A stretch of 64,000 bases of DNA from Frankia sp. QA3. Lineage in GTDB: Bacteria > Actinomycetota > Actinomycetes > Frankiales > Frankiaceae. Numbering within the stretch: the stretch's first letter is position 1; each line of letters starts with the position of its first letter. The stretch covers positions 514,133-578,132 of the forward strand of contig NZ_CM001489.1 in NCBI RefSeq assembly GCF_000262465.1, written 5' to 3'. The notes beneath the pieces are model-generated. The model saw only the letters and a program-made list of their open reading frames with translations. It was not told the DNA's origin and ran no database searches. Below are positions 61,847 through 64,000 of this stretch, in pieces. The translations under genes and the position numbers were made by a program.

Positions 61847-62134
61847 ATGGCTACCGTCAGTAGGCGTGATCTCAGCCATGCCGTGGGTACCTGGGTTGAT
61901 CGTGCCCACGCGGGGGAGTCGATCATCATCACTCGCAACGGGCGGCCATGGGCGAGGCTCGTGCCGGAGCTGACCCGGACCGGCAGCGACTACCTGGACC
62001 AACTGGTCGCGCAGGGGCGCGTCACCGTCGCCGCGGAGAGCTTGGCCGATCTCCCCGAGCCGGCTCCCACCGGCGCCTGGGACGGGCGCGATTCCACGGA
62101 CGTCGTCGCGGACCTGCGTGCGGAGTCTGCGTGA
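61847..62134 (+). CDS. Phd/YefM-type antitoxin
   Basis: A 95-residue protein. The Phd fold is seen in VSRRDLSHAVGTWVDRAHAG and ESIIITRNGRPWARLVP. The tail (AWDGRDSTDVVADLRAESA) would wrap the toxin. Its TGA overlaps the toxin's GTG (GTGA). Confidence 0.83.
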   Translation: MATVSRRDLSHAVGTWVDRAHAGESIIITRNGRPWARLVPELTRTGSDYLDQLVAQGRVTVAAESLADLPEPAPTGAWDGRDSTDVVADLRAESA

Positions 62135-62520
62135 TCTATCTGGATTCCAGCGCATTGGTGAAGCTGATCCATCCAGAGTTGGAGACGCGCGCGCTGCGAT
62201 CCTGGCTGGCCGCCCGGCCGGGCCTCTCGGTGTCATCTGCACTTGGCATGCTGGAGGTGACCCGCGCACTGCGCCGCAGCGACCCCGCCGCGCTTCCCCG
62301 GGTTCCCGGCGTCCTGGCTCGCGTCACTCTCGTGCCCATCGACGAGCCCGTCATCGCCGCCGCTGCGGCCCTGTCAGATCCTTTGCTGCGGTCGCTGGGC
62401 GCTCTTCATCTCGCGACGGCCCTCCGGCTCGGTGCGCCGTCGCTGGTCTTCGTCAGCTACGACAAACGCCTTTCTGTCGCGGCCGCCCAGGAACGCCTGA
62501 ATGTCGCGGTGCCCGTCTGA
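62131..62520 (+). CDS. VapC-type PIN toxin with one catalytic Asp replaced by Gly
   Basis: A 129-residue PIN domain. D5 (IYLDSSALVKL), E42 (MLEVTRAL) and D111 (VSYDKRL) are present. The third acidic residue, normally in SLDALHLATAL, is Gly90 (RSLGALHLATAL), a single-base change (GAC to GGC). Metal binding is likely impaired, so the RNase may be inactive. Confidence 0.82.
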   Translation: MIYLDSSALVKLIHPELETRALRSWLAARPGLSVSSALGMLEVTRALRRSDPAALPRVPGVLARVTLVPIDEPVIAAAAALSDPLLRSLGALHLATALRLGAPSLVFVSYDKRLSVAAAQERLNVAVPV

Positions 62521-62776
62521 GAGCGGGCTGGGCGCCTGACTCCGTGGACGGTGGAGGTCGGCGGTGGAGGGCTGCGGGGGAGGGCGGCGTGCCGTTCCAG
62601 GAAGACGGCGACGTCATTTTCCGACTCGACCGGCAGGGGATACACAAGATGATTTCCAACCGGCCGAGCCGAGCCGAGCCGGGTCGGGCCGGGCCGGGCC
62701 GGGCCGATCGATCTCGGCCGCCGCCGCGCCCGGGGCGAGCGCGGCGGGTAGCGGCGAACACCGGCCGGCGGCCGGG
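62521..62776. repeat. Intergenic region with a 5-bp microsatellite
   Basis: Between the VapC gene and the hydrolase gene there is no coding frame. At 62662-62707 a run of GAGCC/GGGCC pentamers (about nine units) stands out and may form hairpins or slip. Confidence 0.6.
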
Positions 62777-63391
62777 TCAGGTGGGGGAGGCGACTGCGGT
62801 GGACGACGGAACCGAACCGGCGGGCAGGCGGCGGTCGGCGGCCAACGCGGCGAGCCAGGCGTCCGTGGTGGCGACGGCGGCGAACCCGGTGTGGAGGACC
62901 GTGAGGACGGTGGTGTGCAGGCTGCGCGCGTCCACCGTGCCCACCTCGTTGCGGTAGTCCAGCGTGCCGGTCGCGTCGGCGAGGACCTCGACGGCGAACC
63001 CGGCGTGCGAGGCCTGCCGTGCGGTGGTGTCCACGCAGTGCTGCGTCATGTAGCCGACCAGCGTGACGGTGTCGATCGCGCGCTCGCGCAGCCACGCCTC
63101 CAGCCCGGTGTCGGTGAACGCCCCGGGCAGCCGCTTGTGGAACAGCGCATCGCGGGGGCGGTCCGCGACCGTGGGATGAAGCTGCCAACCGGTGGTCCCG
63201 ACGGCGAAGATCGGGGACGTGGCGGGGGCGTCCTGCTGGATCACGGCGATCGGCACGCCGTCGCGGTGGGCGGCCGCCATCGCCCGGCCGATCGAGGCCA
63301 GTGATCCCGCGAGCGGCGGGTAGCTGATCGGTAGCGCTCCGGTCTCGTACTCCCGCTGGACGTCGATGACGACCAGTGCGCGGTTGACCAT
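62777..63391 (-). CDS. Isochorismatase-like cysteine hydrolase
   Basis: A 204-residue hydrolase. The catalytic triad is visible: Asp in ALVVIDVQREYE, Lys in LFHKRLPGAF and Cys in GYMTQHCVDTTARQA. The fold serves nicotinamidases, ureidoacrylate hydrolases and related amidases. ATG 63391 follows GGAGGGAG. The GlxA-type regulator gene diverges from it, a common arrangement, so it probably controls this gene. Confidence 0.88.
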   Translation of the reverse strand: MVNRALVVIDVQREYETGALPISYPPLAGSLASIGRAMAAAHRDGVPIAVIQQDAPATSPIFAVGTTGWQLHPTVADRPRDALFHKRLPGAFTDTGLEAWLRERAIDTVTLVGYMTQHCVDTTARQASHAGFAVEVLADATGTLDYRNEVGTVDARSLHTTVLTVLHTGFAAVATTDAWLAALAADRRLPAGSVPSSTAVASPT

Positions 63392-63579
63392 CGGTGGCTC
63401 CCTCCTGTTCCCTGCCTGGGCGCCCGGCCGCTTCCGGCAGGCCGGCTCGGCCGACGGAGAACAGCGTCCCCGACGTGCGGTCGGGACGAGAGTGACGTGA
63501 AAGCCACCCTTCGATAGATTCAAGCCACCGGACGGCGGCCTGCGACGATCACCGCGGCCGGCGCCCGAGGGGAGCGAGG

Positions 63580-64000
63580 ATGGTGCGGGACCGCGACACC
63601 GTCGCCGTCGTGTTCGGGCAGGACCTGCCGATGTTCGAGGCATCGGTCCCGGCCCGGGTGTTCGGCCCCGTCCACCCCGAGGTACCGGCGCACACGGTGC
63701 TGGCGGTCGCCGCCGAGCCGGGCCCGCTCACCACCTCGGCCGGGATACTCGTCGACCCGCCGCACCGCCTCGACGCACTCGACGCGGCCGGGACGGTGAT
63801 CGTGCCGGGCTGGCGGCCGCCCGGCGCGCGCCGCCACCGCAGGCGCTGCTCGCGGCGCTCGCGGCGGCGTACGACGACGGTGCCACCGTCGTCGGTCTGT
63901 GCCTCGGCGCGTTCGTCCTGGCCGGGGCCGGTCTGCTCGACGGACGGCGGGTCACCACCCACTGGCGGTTCGCTTCCCAGCTCGCCGCCGACCACCCGCT
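63580..64000 (+). pseudogene. GlxA-type AraC-family regulator, partial, with apparent frameshift
   Basis: The N-terminal DJ-1/PfpI-like domain starts at ATG 63580 (TVAVVFGQDLPMFEASVPAR, then GTVIVPGW). Around 63825-63840 the sequence must move to another frame to continue LLAALAAAYDDGATVVGLCL and GAFVLAGAGLLDGRRVTTHW. The window ends before the AraC helix-turn-helix. A base error in a G+C-rich run would explain the shift as well as true decay. Divergent from the cysteine hydrolase. Confidence 0.65.

Overview
The window is high-G+C actinobacterial DNA. Gene order, dense GTGA/ATGA start-stop overlaps, SARP/LAL regulators, many LLM flavin monooxygenases, and abundant insertion sequences, toxin-antitoxin pairs and gene relics suggest a Frankia-like soil actinomycete. 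The genus is an inference; no rRNA or other taxonomic marker is present.

Layout. 0-8.3 kb: a cyclase-family enzyme, a TetR regulator with a small partner gene, a SnoaL-like protein, a DrrAB-type ABC exporter, and a convergent SARP/AfsR-type regulator. 8.3-9.9 kb: a serine-recombinase relic, an intact flavodoxin-fold reductase gene, a 3'-terminal copy of that gene, and a cut-off HAD gene. 10.3-19.5 kb: a five-gene operon in which four genes are linked by 4-base overlaps or short gaps. It encodes a metallophosphoesterase and a DUF4474 protein that both end in aegerolysin-like domains, a 584-residue uncharacterised protein, a 1,169-residue beta-repeat plus helical protein, and a peptidoglycan amidase. 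A convergent LAL regulator follows. This operon is my best candidate for an undescribed system, possibly a lipid-binding or toxin-like complex. 22.9-26.2 kb: an IS4-like transposase gene, more flavodoxin 3' fragments, and a VapBC module. 26.5-37 kb: a membrane hydrolase, an aldo/keto reductase, two LLM monooxygenases with an OsmC partner, two ABC half-exporters whose nucleotide-binding domains are both damaged, an AbrB/VapC module and a Fic protein.

37-48 kb is one long minus-strand operon: SBP, two permeases, a fused double ATPase, a sarcosine-oxidase-like flavoenzyme, two NtaA-type LLM monooxygenases, a GNAT protein and two SnoaL-like proteins. Nearly every junction is a 4-base overlap. It looks like an import-and-oxidise pathway for a small amine or aminopolycarboxylate-like compound.

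48.9-57.2 kb is an accessory zone. It holds a second intact flavodoxin gene followed directly by an IS701-type element whose transposase frame is broken by three stop codons, all at Tyr positions. Next come a Shedu-type nuclease gene of lower G+C, an IS3 element, a broken imine reductase, further flavodoxin 3' fragments, and a MntA/HepT pair whose HepT lacks the catalytic His. 57.4-64 kb: an HxlR/NAD(P)-binding pair, a lipoprotein, a run of relics (MFS, Clp N-domain, Fic), a small secreted protein, a Phd/VapC pair whose toxin lacks a catalytic Asp, an isochorismatase-like hydrolase, and a GlxA-type regulator cut by the window edge.

Two themes run through the window. First, the tail of a flavodoxin-fold gene has been copied to many places and usually sits next to truncated genes. 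Second, several toxins and transposases have lost single key residues while keeping an intact frame.
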